This document shows, piece after piece, positions 54,247 to 63,473 of a DNA stretch of 64,000 nucleotides. The stretch comes from Tetrapisispora phaffii CBS 4417 (Eukaryota; Ascomycota; Saccharomycetes; Saccharomycetales; Saccharomycetaceae). Location of the stretch: assembly GCF_000236905.1 (NCBI RefSeq), contig NC_016529.1, positions 558,001 through 622,000 of the forward strand. Reading direction: 5' to 3'. The notes under the pieces are model-generated. The model searched no databases, had not been told where the DNA came from, and saw only the letters and a list, made by a program, of their open reading frames with translations. Each line of letters opens with the position of its first letter. The stretch's first letter is position 1. Position numbers and translations under genes: made by a program.

Positions 54247-56505
54247 ATGTTTTGGAAAAATTTCACGAACAATCCAAAGAGTCATTCAACTGATCTACTG
54301 ACGGTTTCAAACGATAAGAAAATTGACGAGGATGGCAACAAATTGAAAGTTCCACGACCTTCGTTGAACGCTAAAGGCCATTCTTTCTCGACAAACAGCA
54401 AAAGATTGAGCTCCTTTTTAGGTTATGGCAGCAGCAGCTCAAATGTGCACACAGAGAGTAATTCAGTCTCCTCAATGAACGAACAAGATTATAAAGAATA
54501 TAGAGATAAATTTTTGTTGAATAGACACGGGTTCGATGGAACAGTTTTTGGTGTCCCATTGAAGAAGTCTTTGGATATAGCAAACACGGAGATAATGATC
54601 CAGAACTCAAATAATGGAGACCCTACAATGGATAGCACTATCAGTAGATTCGGAAGAATCCCTATAGTTGTTGCAAAAACTGGTTCTTATTTGAAAAATA
54701 ATGCATTGGATACATGCGGTATCTTTCGTATAACTGGTAATAATAAAAAAGTTAAACAACTACAATATATTTTTTCAATCGAAGAAACAAATTATGGTAT
54801 GAAATTCAGCGACTGGGATAATTATAGTGTACATGATTTCACTGCCCTATTGAGAAGATTTTTAAATAATTTAAATGAACCACTGATACCATTGGAATTT
54901 TACAATGATTTTAGAAAACCTTTGAGATCCAGACCAAGAATTTTAAAGCATTTGTCAAAGGAAATCGTCCAACATCCAAATTCACTTAACGATAATAAGC
55001 TAGAAATACAAGCATCAAATAACGAAAGCATTAAAGAGAATAAAGGCACAACAGATGATATAACAAAACCAGATGAACTAAGCCAAAAAGAAGCTGCCAA
55101 GAAAAAGAAAGATCGCAGACTTCATAAGAAAAGACTAGCAAAGGATATAAGAGATGCTATCAAGGAATATCAAAAACTATTTTTATCTTTGAACCCAGAT
55201 TCAAAACATTTAACTTTATATCTTTTAGATATGTTAAGTTTATTTGACAGAAACTCTGATAAAAATCTAATGACTACACAAAATTTATCAGCTATCTTCC
55301 AGCCATCCATATTATCGCACCCAGAACATGATATGGATCCAAAGCAATATGAATTATCAAGGTTAATCTTGGAATTTTTAATTGAATATTCCTATAAGTT
55401 AGTACCATTTATGCTTCAACAAGGCCCTGAGGATACTACCAATAGCGAATGGAAGAACACTAGTGGTTTAACTAAGTTTCTTGATTCCAACCTTAACATG
55501 CCAGCTCAAGCCTTGTCTGATAAATCTAACGAGAAAAAGAATAATGCAGATAATAACTTCAAGCCACCTTTATCTGTACTTGTCACAGAGGCCAATGATA
55601 AGTCCGACGAAATATCTGTGTGTAGTAATAATAAAAAAGAAGGCAGTGCAATGAGCTCACCAATTGCAAGTCAAATAACTACCCAAAAAACAACAATTCA
55701 GTTTTCTCCTACAAAAGGAAAAAAAGAATCTTCACCACTAAGTGCTTCATTCAAAGCTTCTGATGAAGTGACGTTGAAATTGCCATTTAACAAAGAACCA
55801 GTCTCATCTGGAATACAGAAGAAACAATTAGAAACACATAAAAAGACTAGACCACATGCAAGATCGATAGGGTCAACTTCAGTTCCACATGATATAATAC
55901 CTAGTAAACAGAATAATAAAAATCCTCGATTTTTTTCATGGCTCCAAAAATCATCTTTACTCAGCGACTCAGGTGAATTTTCAGTAACAGAGGAAGAAGG
56001 TGAAGAAGATGATGAATTTGATGGTAATACATCATATGAAGATGCTAACTCGAGCATAATAAGTAATATGCTACCAAGCCCATTAGAATCAAGTCATAAC
56101 GCAAGAAAAGAAACCTCAAGAAAAACATCATCAGGTTCGTTTCAATTAAGACCAAAATCAATGTTTATAAATAATAAGTCATCCGATGAATTATCACGTA
56201 ACCTACAGGCGGTGCCACTTTCTACCAGATCTTCTTCATATACCGGCGTTTTGAAAATGCCTCTAACTACAGCATCGAATATGAAGAGTATTTCACCTTC
56301 CACAGAAATTCCTACAATAAAAGTAAATGAAGCACCAAATATAAACAAGATAGTGAAAAAGGAGAAAGATGAACTTAGGGAAACCGACAATCATCTAAGA
56401 GAAATCAAGGAAAACTTTTCGGAAACCAGGGAAGCCAGAACAAAGAAACGTCAATCTTGGTTTCAGCGATTAAGAAGTTCATCTAAATCTACTACCAGAT
56501 CATAA
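54247..56505 (+). CDS. SAC7: RhoGAP for Rho1 (Sac7/Bag7)
   Basis: This 752-residue GTPase-activating protein compares with 654 in Sac7 and 409 in Bag7. Sac7 turns off Rho1 in cell-wall and actin control. The RhoGAP domain spans about residues 100-390 in two pieces, with the arginine finger R161 in CGIFRITGNNKKVKQL and the ending block MTTQNLSAIFQPSILSHPEHD. A charged insertion lies at about 235-300. The C-terminal half is Ser/Lys-rich, with an acidic patch (TEEEGEEDDEFDG) and a basic end. Length favours SAC7. In S. cerevisiae both SAC7 and BAG7 point opposite to EFT, but here the gene is on the same strand, so it is locally inverted. The start is the first ATG. Confidence 0.88.
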   Translation: MFWKNFTNNPKSHSTDLLTVSNDKKIDEDGNKLKVPRPSLNAKGHSFSTNSKRLSSFLGYGSSSSNVHTESNSVSSMNEQDYKEYRDKFLLNRHGFDGTVFGVPLKKSLDIANTEIMIQNSNNGDPTMDSTISRFGRIPIVVAKTGSYLKNNALDTCGIFRITGNNKKVKQLQYIFSIEETNYGMKFSDWDNYSVHDFTALLRRFLNNLNEPLIPLEFYNDFRKPLRSRPRILKHLSKEIVQHPNSLNDNKLEIQASNNESIKENKGTTDDITKPDELSQKEAAKKKKDRRLHKKRLAKDIRDAIKEYQKLFLSLNPDSKHLTLYLLDMLSLFDRNSDKNLMTTQNLSAIFQPSILSHPEHDMDPKQYELSRLILEFLIEYSYKLVPFMLQQGPEDTTNSEWKNTSGLTKFLDSNLNMPAQALSDKSNEKKNNADNNFKPPLSVLVTEANDKSDEISVCSNNKKEGSAMSSPIASQITTQKTTIQFSPTKGKKESSPLSASFKASDEVTLKLPFNKEPVSSGIQKKQLETHKKTRPHARSIGSTSVPHDIIPSKQNNKNPRFFSWLQKSSLLSDSGEFSVTEEEGEEDDEFDGNTSYEDANSSIISNMLPSPLESSHNARKETSRKTSSGSFQLRPKSMFINNKSSDELSRNLQAVPLSTRSSSYTGVLKMPLTTASNMKSISPSTEIPTIKVNEAPNINKIVKKEKDELRETDNHLREIKENFSETREARTKKRQSWFQRLRSSSKSTTRS

Positions 56506-56794
56506 CTTTAACTCGTTGCTAATAAAAATCATAATATTTAGACATGCATTTCAGATTATAATCTCATTAAAGCTCTATGAAATATGATTTTATCATAATT
56601 GGAAAATTATATTTGTAATTATATATAAGACATTCAGAAAAACCTTCAATAATAAAATATATTTGAAAGATTATTCTCTAATTTTTTTTTCACTTTGAGT
56701 GATTGTATATATTAAAATTCAATAATATAATGCAATAAAATATATACTATAAAATCCATGCAATTTTCTCAATGTAATACGAAGGGTATTTTCT

Positions 56795-58747
56795 TTAATC
56801 TAATTCAATAACATCGTCATCATCATCTGCGACTTTCTTCACTTTCTTATGAACAGAGTCGTTTTTATCATCAGATTCGGAAATAGGTCTCTTGTTATCT
56901 ACATGATGTGGTTCTTCAGTATCATCAAGTATAACAATAGCTTCATCTCCTGAGGTAGTCAATTTTGTTATTTCTGGTTTCGTAATGTCCTCTTTAGAGG
57001 CTTCCGTAACCACAGTGATTAAAGGAACATCGATCTTTGGCAATTCTATAAGGTTGGTAGCAGTACTATCCTTGTCAACGTCTATGTACAATTCCATCGA
57101 TTTTCTAACCATGTCATTTTCATCTTCTTCATCTGAAATAAACAAAATGGAGCCATCTGATATTTGTAAATCATGTAATGATTTTTCATATAGATCATCG
57201 AAATCAAAATCAGCCAATAGTCTTTGATCCTTAGTATCAATGACAGAGATAGATAGGGTGTATCCATAAGTTTTTGATAGCAAAGTAATTAAATCTATCA
57301 ATTTCAAAGTTTTCAATTTTTCAGTTGAAACTTTTAAAATACCTCTAACTACCATTGAACAAACAGAGCATTTGCAAGATGGAGTTGCCAATTTTGGATT
57401 AGTCAAATAACGATCTTGTGAGAAGTTACTTGCTTTTGAAGTGAACGCCATATTAAGATCAGTGAACTTGCCATCTTTTAATTCTGCATATTTTAATAGA
57501 TTTAAAACTCTTAAGGAACTTAAAGATGATAAACCAGCAATGATTGCATTAGTTGTTGCAATTGCAGGTATGATGTTACCAGCTAATTGTTTGCTATCGA
57601 AAATTGATTTCATTTGTATGCCAAAAATATATGATCTAATATTTGCTGCTGTGACTACAAATTCTAAAGTATCATTATCATCTTTATCAAATTCGATCGA
57701 TTTTTCAGTTTGTAAACGATTCATTAACGTTTGAGTAATTTTAATGAATTTTAGGATCTGTTCATCAATTGACCAAGTTTTATCCAGTTGTTTAAAAATT
57801 GGTGGATCTTGTTCATCTTTTTTGGTGGTCATTTGGTTTATGATTTTTCTAGAAATAGGAGTTGGTTTTTTATTATTTAAATTTGTATTTGTCCATAAAT
57901 TTTCTATGAGTAATAATTTTTCAATATCATTTATAAACAATTTCTCTAATATATTAATAATTTTGTTTGGATTATTTTCAATGACAATATTTTGTAAATC
58001 CACCAGTTCGCTTGTTTCTTGTTTGATTCTTTCGATCTCTTTTTCATCAGTGGTACCCCAATCTTTTTCACTTCCATCAGATTTTTCATTATCACTATTC
58101 TCAGTCTGTTGATTGGTGAATAATTGATTGAACAAGAAATTTTTAGCCCAAACTATACAATGAATTGGTTGATTTGGAGTGGATCTAATAGTACAAACGG
58201 GGAAAGTTTTTGGAGTTTCTTTTTTAGTACAGTCAAAACATTCTGTTAGAGAAGGAATGATTGGCTGTATATAACCATCAAACCCAGAGGTACCAGATTC
58301 CATCAATGGCATCCCTAAAAATTGCGAAATTTTATTAACGTATCTTCTTGCCGGCAAATTATCCAGAGCGTTGAATATGATATCATAATTACTGAACCAA
58401 TGAATTGGGAACTGTTCTGTATTCATTATATTTCCAAAAAACGAGACTAATTTTGAATCTGAAAAATGCGAGACTGCTTTAATTGCGGTATCTGATTTAG
58501 CTTTCTTGATGTCATTGTGTCTGAAAAGGAACTGTCTATTTAAATTCGATAGATCGATTGTGTCCAGATCCACTAGATGAATTTCTCCGAAACTAATTAG
58601 AATCAGATCTTTTAATAACTCAGAGCCAATGCCACCTGCACCGATGAGCAAAATTTTAGAGGTTCTAATTTTTTGGAAGTTTTCTTCGCCCACAATTTTT
58701 ATGACGTTAGCATGGCGTCCCATTTTGCTAGCCAGTTGCGGATGCAT
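56795..58747 (-). CDS. UBA2: SUMO-activating enzyme subunit Uba2
   Basis: This 650-residue protein compares with 636 in S. cerevisiae. With Aos1 it adenylates SUMO (Smt3) and passes it to Ubc9. The nucleotide site is ILLIGAGGIGSELLKDL, the crossover motif begins near FDGYIQPIIPSLTECFDC, and the catalytic cysteine is C185 in TFPVCTIRSTPNQP. The Zn site pairs C170/C173 with CKCSVC. A ubiquitin-fold-like region and a Lys/Asp-rich tail end the protein (VADDDDDVIELD). Starting at Met9 (58723) would put the cysteine at 177, exactly as in S. cerevisiae, so the later ATG may be the real start. Three Tbf1-type sites and one Reb1-type site lie upstream. Confidence 0.95.
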   Translation of the reverse strand: MHPQLASKMGRHANVIKIVGEENFQKIRTSKILLIGAGGIGSELLKDLILISFGEIHLVDLDTIDLSNLNRQFLFRHNDIKKAKSDTAIKAVSHFSDSKLVSFFGNIMNTEQFPIHWFSNYDIIFNALDNLPARRYVNKISQFLGMPLMESGTSGFDGYIQPIIPSLTECFDCTKKETPKTFPVCTIRSTPNQPIHCIVWAKNFLFNQLFTNQQTENSDNEKSDGSEKDWGTTDEKEIERIKQETSELVDLQNIVIENNPNKIINILEKLFINDIEKLLLIENLWTNTNLNNKKPTPISRKIINQMTTKKDEQDPPIFKQLDKTWSIDEQILKFIKITQTLMNRLQTEKSIEFDKDDNDTLEFVVTAANIRSYIFGIQMKSIFDSKQLAGNIIPAIATTNAIIAGLSSLSSLRVLNLLKYAELKDGKFTDLNMAFTSKASNFSQDRYLTNPKLATPSCKCSVCSMVVRGILKVSTEKLKTLKLIDLITLLSKTYGYTLSISVIDTKDQRLLADFDFDDLYEKSLHDLQISDGSILFISDEEDENDMVRKSMELYIDVDKDSTATNLIELPKIDVPLITVVTEASKEDITKPEITKLTTSGDEAIVILDDTEEPHHVDNKRPISESDDKNDSVHKKVKKVADDDDDVIELD

Positions 58748-58876
58748 GTTTATGGAAGGATGTTACAAAAGAGCACTGTGATGTAGACTTGTGTATATTT
58801 GTATATTTATAGTGGTGTTTTCTGTTAAAAAATAAATTTTGGAAAAGAAAAACCACATGCCACAAAAACACAAATC

Positions 58877-58949
58877 CGGGTAAATAAAATGTAAAATTCC
58901 AAAAACCAAAACCCTAACCACAAGCCCTAAACAACCAATCCAACCCTAA
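58877..58949 (-). promoter_or_regulatory. Reb1 site and three Tbf1-type sites upstream of UBA2
   Basis: CGGGTAA at 58877-58883 is a Reb1 core read from the minus strand. ARCCCTAA, the Tbf1 consensus, occurs at 58910-58917, 58923-58930 and 58942-58949. The sites lie 130-202 bp upstream of the UBA2 ATG, well placed for a nucleosome-free promoter. CCCTAA also looks like vertebrate-type telomere repeat, which Tbf1 recognises. Confidence 0.6.
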
Positions 58950-59453
58950 TCCCGATCATTCGGAAAAGCCCCTAAAACTGAAAACCCTCTCCCCGCGTCC
59001 GCCTGTACACACCCCCCGCTCCCGCAGTAACACCGGCACACGTAAATCAACCTTGCCCAGATACATAACGTCTCTCCGCCCATCTCTCTGCTGTCGTGAA
59101 AAATGACTTGCACCAACCAGTCAGCACCAACCAACCAACCACCGTTATTGCCTTTTCTCAGATCTCGTCTTTTGTGTGGGCGCAAACAAAATGGATATTA
59201 AATATATTCAAAAATATTGGTTAAGGTTGGTAAGGTCAAAATAAGTTTGAAAATACAACAACCTAACCTTTAATCTCTACTTGACTATTATCTTTAGAAA
59301 TGGTCTCTGTTGCAGTACTCTCGTCAGGATCTCACGGTCGAACAAGGTTCCCGTAATCGAACGGGTTCTAACTACCACCACAAGCATCTCTTGTATCGTT
59401 GCTTCCCATCACTATTCTTTCTGGTATTATAACTTCTAGGAGCTGCTAGCCTT

Positions 59454-59469
59454 TGATTGGATCCAATCA
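59454..59469. promoter_or_regulatory. 16-bp palindrome with paired CCAAT boxes
   Basis: TGATTGGATCCAATCA is a perfect 16-bp palindrome carrying a CCAAT box on each strand. It is close to the Hap2/3/4 site TNATTGGT. It lies about 258-273 bp upstream of the IDH2 ATG. IDH2 is induced by respiratory growth through Hap2/3/4 in S. cerevisiae. Confidence 0.5.
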
Positions 59470-59530
59470 TCTTTTAATTATATTGACTAATTTTTTTCGT
59501 TCCTTCTTGTGTGCAACATCTATTTTCTTA

Positions 59531-59548
59531 ATATATATATATATATAT
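59531..59548. repeat. (AT)n microsatellite
   Basis: This pure AT run lies 179-196 bp upstream of IDH2 and may serve as its TATA-like element. Confidence 0.85.
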
Positions 59549-59726
59549 GTCTTCTTGTTTAAACTATTCTTGTTGCTCCTTTCAACTGTTTCTTTCACAG
59601 CGTTGTTTGTTACAGAGTCAAAAAAACATACTAAAAGCAACAGAGATCCCCTTTTCATAGTTCTTGACTGCACAGGTTTATAAATCCATCCACCTATTCC
59701 TTCCTCTCATACTACTATTTCAGATA

Positions 59727-60857
59727 ATGTTAAGAAATACTGCTGCTATTGCTCAAAAAAATACTACTTTGTTGAAGATCCTAGGGTCCACAAGATCCAT
59801 CTCTAATCAACCTACTATTGGTCGATTCACAGGCAAAACAAACTCTTCAGGCACGTACACAGTTCCTTTTATTGAAGGTGATGGTGTTGGTCCAGAAATT
59901 TCCAAATCTGTCAAAGATATCTTTTCTGCTGCTAACGTCCCGATTCAATGGCAACCTTGCGATGTAGGTCCAATCTTCGTGAATGGATTGACTACCATCC
60001 CGGAGCCTGCTGTCAAAGCCATTAAAGAATCGTTGGTCGCTTTGAAAGGTCCATTGGCTACGCCTGTTGGCAAAGGCCACAGATCTTTGAATTTAACTCT
60101 AAGAAAAACCTTTGATTTATTCGCAAACGTACGTCCTGCAAAATCTGTGCCAAATTATAAGAGTACTTACGAAAATGTAGATTTGGTGTTGATCAGAGAG
60201 AATACTGAAGGTGAATATTCCGGTATTGAACATATTGTCACACCGGGTGTGGTCCAATCGATTAAATTAATCACTAGAGAGGCTTCAGAAAAAGTTATTA
60301 GATACGCATATGAATATGCTATTGCAGTTGGAAGACCAAGATTAATCGTTGTACATAAATCCACTATTCAGAGATTAGGTGACGGTTTGTTCGTACAAAT
60401 TGCGAATGAATTACAAAGTGAATATCCATCCATTAAATTAGAAACACAAATTTTAGATAACACAGTTTTAAATGTAGTCTCAAACCCAACTTTATATAAA
60501 GACGCTGTATCTGTGTGTCCAAATTTATACGGTGACATTTTATCGGATTTGAATTCAGGTTTAAGTGCAGGTTCTTTAGGTTTAACCCCATCTGCAAACA
60601 TTGGTGATAAAGTCTCTATTTTCGAGGCAGTTCATGGTTCTGCTCCAGATATTGCTGGTCAAAATAAAGCTAACCCAACTGCATTGCTATTATCCTCAGT
60701 TATGATGTTAAACCATATGGGTTTAGAAGAACATGCTTCAAGAATTGAAAATGCAGTACTATCGACGATCGCTTCTGGTCCTGAGTCAAGAACTGGCGAT
60801 TTGGGTGGTTCTGCTACAACATCTTCATTCACTGAATGTGTAATCAAGAAATTATAA
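59727..60857 (+). CDS. IDH2: NAD-isocitrate dehydrogenase subunit 2, mitochondrial
   Basis: This 376-residue precursor compares with 369 in S. cerevisiae. It is the catalytic subunit of the Idh1/Idh2 octamer, which makes 2-oxoglutarate in the TCA cycle and is controlled by AMP. I start at the ATG at 59727, because the frame upstream runs only from a TTG. The presequence [20 protein letters not shown] is basic and Thr-rich. Recognisable blocks are [37 protein letters not shown] (substrate-binding arginines), [10 protein letters not shown], and [20 protein letters not shown] (metal-binding aspartates). NAD-specific residues follow in [20 protein letters not shown]2 rather than IDH1 is supported by these catalytic residues and by its place near RUP1, as in YOR136W-138C. 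Confidence 0.96.
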   Translation: MLRNTAAIAQKNTTLLKILGSTRSISNQPTIGRFTGKTNSSGTYTVPFIEGDGVGPEISKSVKDIFSAANVPIQWQPCDVGPIFVNGLTTIPEPAVKAIKESLVALKGPLATPVGKGHRSLNLTLRKTFDLFANVRPAKSVPNYKSTYENVDLVLIRENTEGEYSGIEHIVTPGVVQSIKLITREASEKVIRYAYEYAIAVGRPRLIVVHKSTIQRLGDGLFVQIANELQSEYPSIKLETQILDNTVLNVVSNPTLYKDAVSVCPNLYGDILSDLNSGLSAGSLGLTPSANIGDKVSIFEAVHGSAPDIAGQNKANPTALLLSSVMMLNHMGLEEHASRIENAVLSTIASGPESRTGDLGGSATTSSFTECVIKKL

Positions 60858-61044
60858 ACTATTCAAATAGCTTATGAGAAATTATGATGACCCACCCAAG
60901 AACTTTCATCTTCTTATCTTCTTATACACGTTCAAGTTAATCAGAATTACCATTTTATTAATACTATACACAAAATATTAATATATAAATACATTCAAAA
61001 TATAAACCTATTCTCACTTAATCGTAAATGTTATGAGAATAGTA

Positions 61045-62940
61045 TCAAACATCATCACTTTCATTCATTACCATTTCATTAAGTAACTTTTGATCATCTT
61101 TTAAGAATTGTAAACAGCCAGTATTTGCTTCTAAAATCTTTTGGACAGAGTCATCGTCTGGAATTGATCCTTCTTTAGTGTACACAAACATTAATGGAGT
61201 TTCACTACCATGCCTAGTATACTGTCTCACACAATCTTGAATCTCTACACCAGAGGAACATTTCCTAATATCAAAATCATCTCCATTTTCCGTAATTTGT
61301 ACTAAATACCAAGTGCCATCCCTCTTCTTTATATAATATAGATTAGGTGACATAACAGCCATCGACAAATGATAAGGCTCGTCAATAAGACCTAATTTCT
61401 TTGCTGTAGCTATTATGCTCACCTCAGGATTGGATAGATTCCATGATGTGTTCAATTTTTGAGTTAAATCTTTGTATGCATTCATTTTTTCTGTCTTCTT
61501 TTTTGTCAGTTGTTCTTTAATATCAGTCAATCCTTCCATTAATTTGCCGTTTCCTTCAGTTAAACCATTTTGGCGTTGCCCATCTCTATCTAAAAAGTCC
61601 AACGTACTATTTAGAAACTTCAATATATCTTTCCCTTGGAAGCTCTTTAAACTGTTTAGATCTTTCAAATGCTGTCTCGATTCCTTCTGAGCATCTTGTC
61701 TTTTTCCAATTATATGCTTTATCAATTGATCTTTACATTCTTTTGTGTACAATTGAGGGTAAAATTCCAATGGTATTGAAACACCTTCCGGGAGTGGAGT
61801 CATAGAAGACAATTCATCAATTTCGTCAAATATAATTGTTAAGTTAGGCGCTAAGTAATTTAAAGAATTTCCCTCATCTATGGCTCCATCACCATCTTCA
61901 TCATCAGCATATAAAAGAATATTGAACATTTTGTATAGATTCGACTCATACTCATCAGGTAAAAAGTGAAATAAAGTCAACAAAGTCTTAACTGGAGGTT
62001 CGTCATCAGATGGTAAGTAGTATGCAGAAGATATTAACTCATTTCTAATTTCATCTGGTCGAAAATCAGGACACATTTCCAAATTAGAAGTTAAATATTT
62101 TATGAAAGAAGGCAATACTTCATACAAATGTTCAGCATCTTGTAATTTCATTTTAGCATTTCTATCAAGACAAAGAGAAAATAATTTTGAACTAACATAT
62201 GATCTTTCGGACATCGTGCTATTCATGATTGTTGACAACTTTTGCAACTGCCAGAGTAGCTTTGGTTGATCATCTAGGTCACGATCAACACATGTGAGCG
62301 GTTCTATTGATGTATGCAAATCATCTTTTAATGATTCTTCATTATGCACTTTGATACCAAATTTTGGAGCAACAAATTTTAAGCCGTTATACCATTCATT
62401 ATCATAATTTAAATCTTTGAAATCAGGTTTTAGTAGAAGGTGTGGCAAGTATATAGAAATAAACATTGAAAATAAACCAAAATAACTTTCAATAATAGAA
62501 TTATGTGGAAGGGGCATTACAACAGTTGGGTCGCTTAAAGACGTTTTTTCGACTTCATGTTTAACAATATTATAAGCAGGTAATTTCAAATTATTGGATA
62601 TATCATTCTCTACTATTTCGGGATCTGAGACTTCATCACTACTGAGATCACCAGAATCGGTTTCAAATCTATTATCATACCCATAATTAGATACATTCAT
62701 GACTTCTGAAAGATCACCAGCTTGGAAATTATTATCATTACTAATATTGACATGTTCAGAAGTTGTATATTTTTCATTTCCAACAGACTCTCCCATATTA
62801 TTATCCGGAAGCTCATTAGAGAATATAAAATTAACAGCAGCCTCTAAATCTCCATTAACTCTATTTAAAGCATCAATAGCTACATCTTCTGGTATACCCA
62901 TATCCACAATGGATTTAACTGAGTTCTTATTATCATTCAT
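61045..62940 (-). CDS. RUP1: Rup1, Ubp2-Rsp5 adaptor with UBA domain
   Basis: This 631-residue protein compares with 671 in S. cerevisiae. Rup1 recruits the deubiquitinase Ubp2 to the ligase Rsp5 and helps ubiquitin-dependent sorting of membrane proteins. An N-terminal UBA domain covers about residues 6-43 (VDMGIPEDVAIDALNRVNGDLEAAVNFIF). LPAY at residues 120-123 is a possible PY-type motif for the Rsp5 WW domains. The rest is a conserved, mainly helical region with no known catalytic motif. SIA1, which separates IDH2 and RUP1 in S. cerevisiae, is missing here. UBP2 lies 34 kb away in this window. The start is the first ATG. Confidence 0.92.
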   Translation of the reverse strand: MNDNKNSVKSIVDMGIPEDVAIDALNRVNGDLEAAVNFIFSNELPDNNMGESVGNEKYTTSEHVNISNDNNFQAGDLSEVMNVSNYGYDNRFETDSGDLSSDEVSDPEIVENDISNNLKLPAYNIVKHEVEKTSLSDPTVVMPLPHNSIIESYFGLFSMFISIYLPHLLLKPDFKDLNYDNEWYNGLKFVAPKFGIKVHNEESLKDDLHTSIEPLTCVDRDLDDQPKLLWQLQKLSTIMNSTMSERSYVSSKLFSLCLDRNAKMKLQDAEHLYEVLPSFIKYLTSNLEMCPDFRPDEIRNELISSAYYLPSDDEPPVKTLLTLFHFLPDEYESNLYKMFNILLYADDEDGDGAIDEGNSLNYLAPNLTIIFDEIDELSSMTPLPEGVSIPLEFYPQLYTKECKDQLIKHIIGKRQDAQKESRQHLKDLNSLKSFQGKDILKFLNSTLDFLDRDGQRQNGLTEGNGKLMEGLTDIKEQLTKKKTEKMNAYKDLTQKLNTSWNLSNPEVSIIATAKKLGLIDEPYHLSMAVMSPNLYYIKKRDGTWYLVQITENGDDFDIRKCSSGVEIQDCVRQYTRHGSETPLMFVYTKEGSIPDDDSVQKILEANTGCLQFLKDDQKLLNEMVMNESDDV

Positions 62941-63473
62941 AGTAGCTTAATGATATAGAGATGTTACGTAAAGTTTTCACAAGTAGTCTTCTTAACTGCA
63001 ATTGAGATCTTAGCTTAATTGTATTTTACAATTCTTGAAGAGGATGATAATATAGTCTTTAAAGATTTCAAGTGCTCTTAAATATAAACGTAACAAAAGT
63101 TATAACAATACCTTATGGGAATCATTTCATAAAAATGATAGTTTTTTTGATATTGATATTGTGAGCCCGAATTTAAGAATCTCAAGTATTGTCTTAAATG
63201 AAATGCCTTAAATGAAGCAAATAAGTTTATTAAACAATACATCAATCATGATAGATATACATGAGAATCGAACTTTCTCTGTAACACTGTTAATTAGATT
63301 ACTATTAAATTGTTTATAAGGTTTTCCCTACAAAAAAAGAATATAACAATTACTACATATATATATATATATATATGAATATTTATATTTATCTACTTCA
63401 GTAAATAAACTTAAGGGGGGTATTAGTTGAAAAGTTTATTTCTAAAAAGTCCTTTTATATTTTCTATACACAA
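62941..63473. other. RUP1-ARP8 intergenic region
   Basis: This 533-bp AT-rich region is the RUP1 promoter and the 3' flank of ARP8, which are in tandem. It holds an (AT)n run at 63357-63376 and a G run near 63414. The S. cerevisiae gene SFL1 lies between RUP1 and ARP8, and no trace of it is visible. Confidence 0.5.
63357..63376. repeat. (AT)n microsatellite
   Basis: This 20-bp pure AT run lies about 97-116 bp downstream of the ARP8 stop codon, in its probable 3' untranslated or transcription-end region. Confidence 0.85.

Larger units (their letters stand above)
58748..59726. other. Divergent UBA2-IDH2 intergenic region
   Basis: This 979-bp region contains Tbf1/Reb1-type sites near UBA2 (58877-58949), a C-rich stretch (58960-59060), a GGTTCCCGTAATCG hairpin-like motif near 59346, and a 16-bp CCAAT palindrome plus an (AT)n run (59531-59548) near IDH2. 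No tRNA or gene is supported in it. Confidence 0.55.

Noticed and set aside
59330..59400. tRNA-like T-arm (TTCCCGTAATCGAACGGGTT)
   Set aside because: The motif gives a small hairpin, but there is no matching acceptor, D or anticodon arm on either strand.
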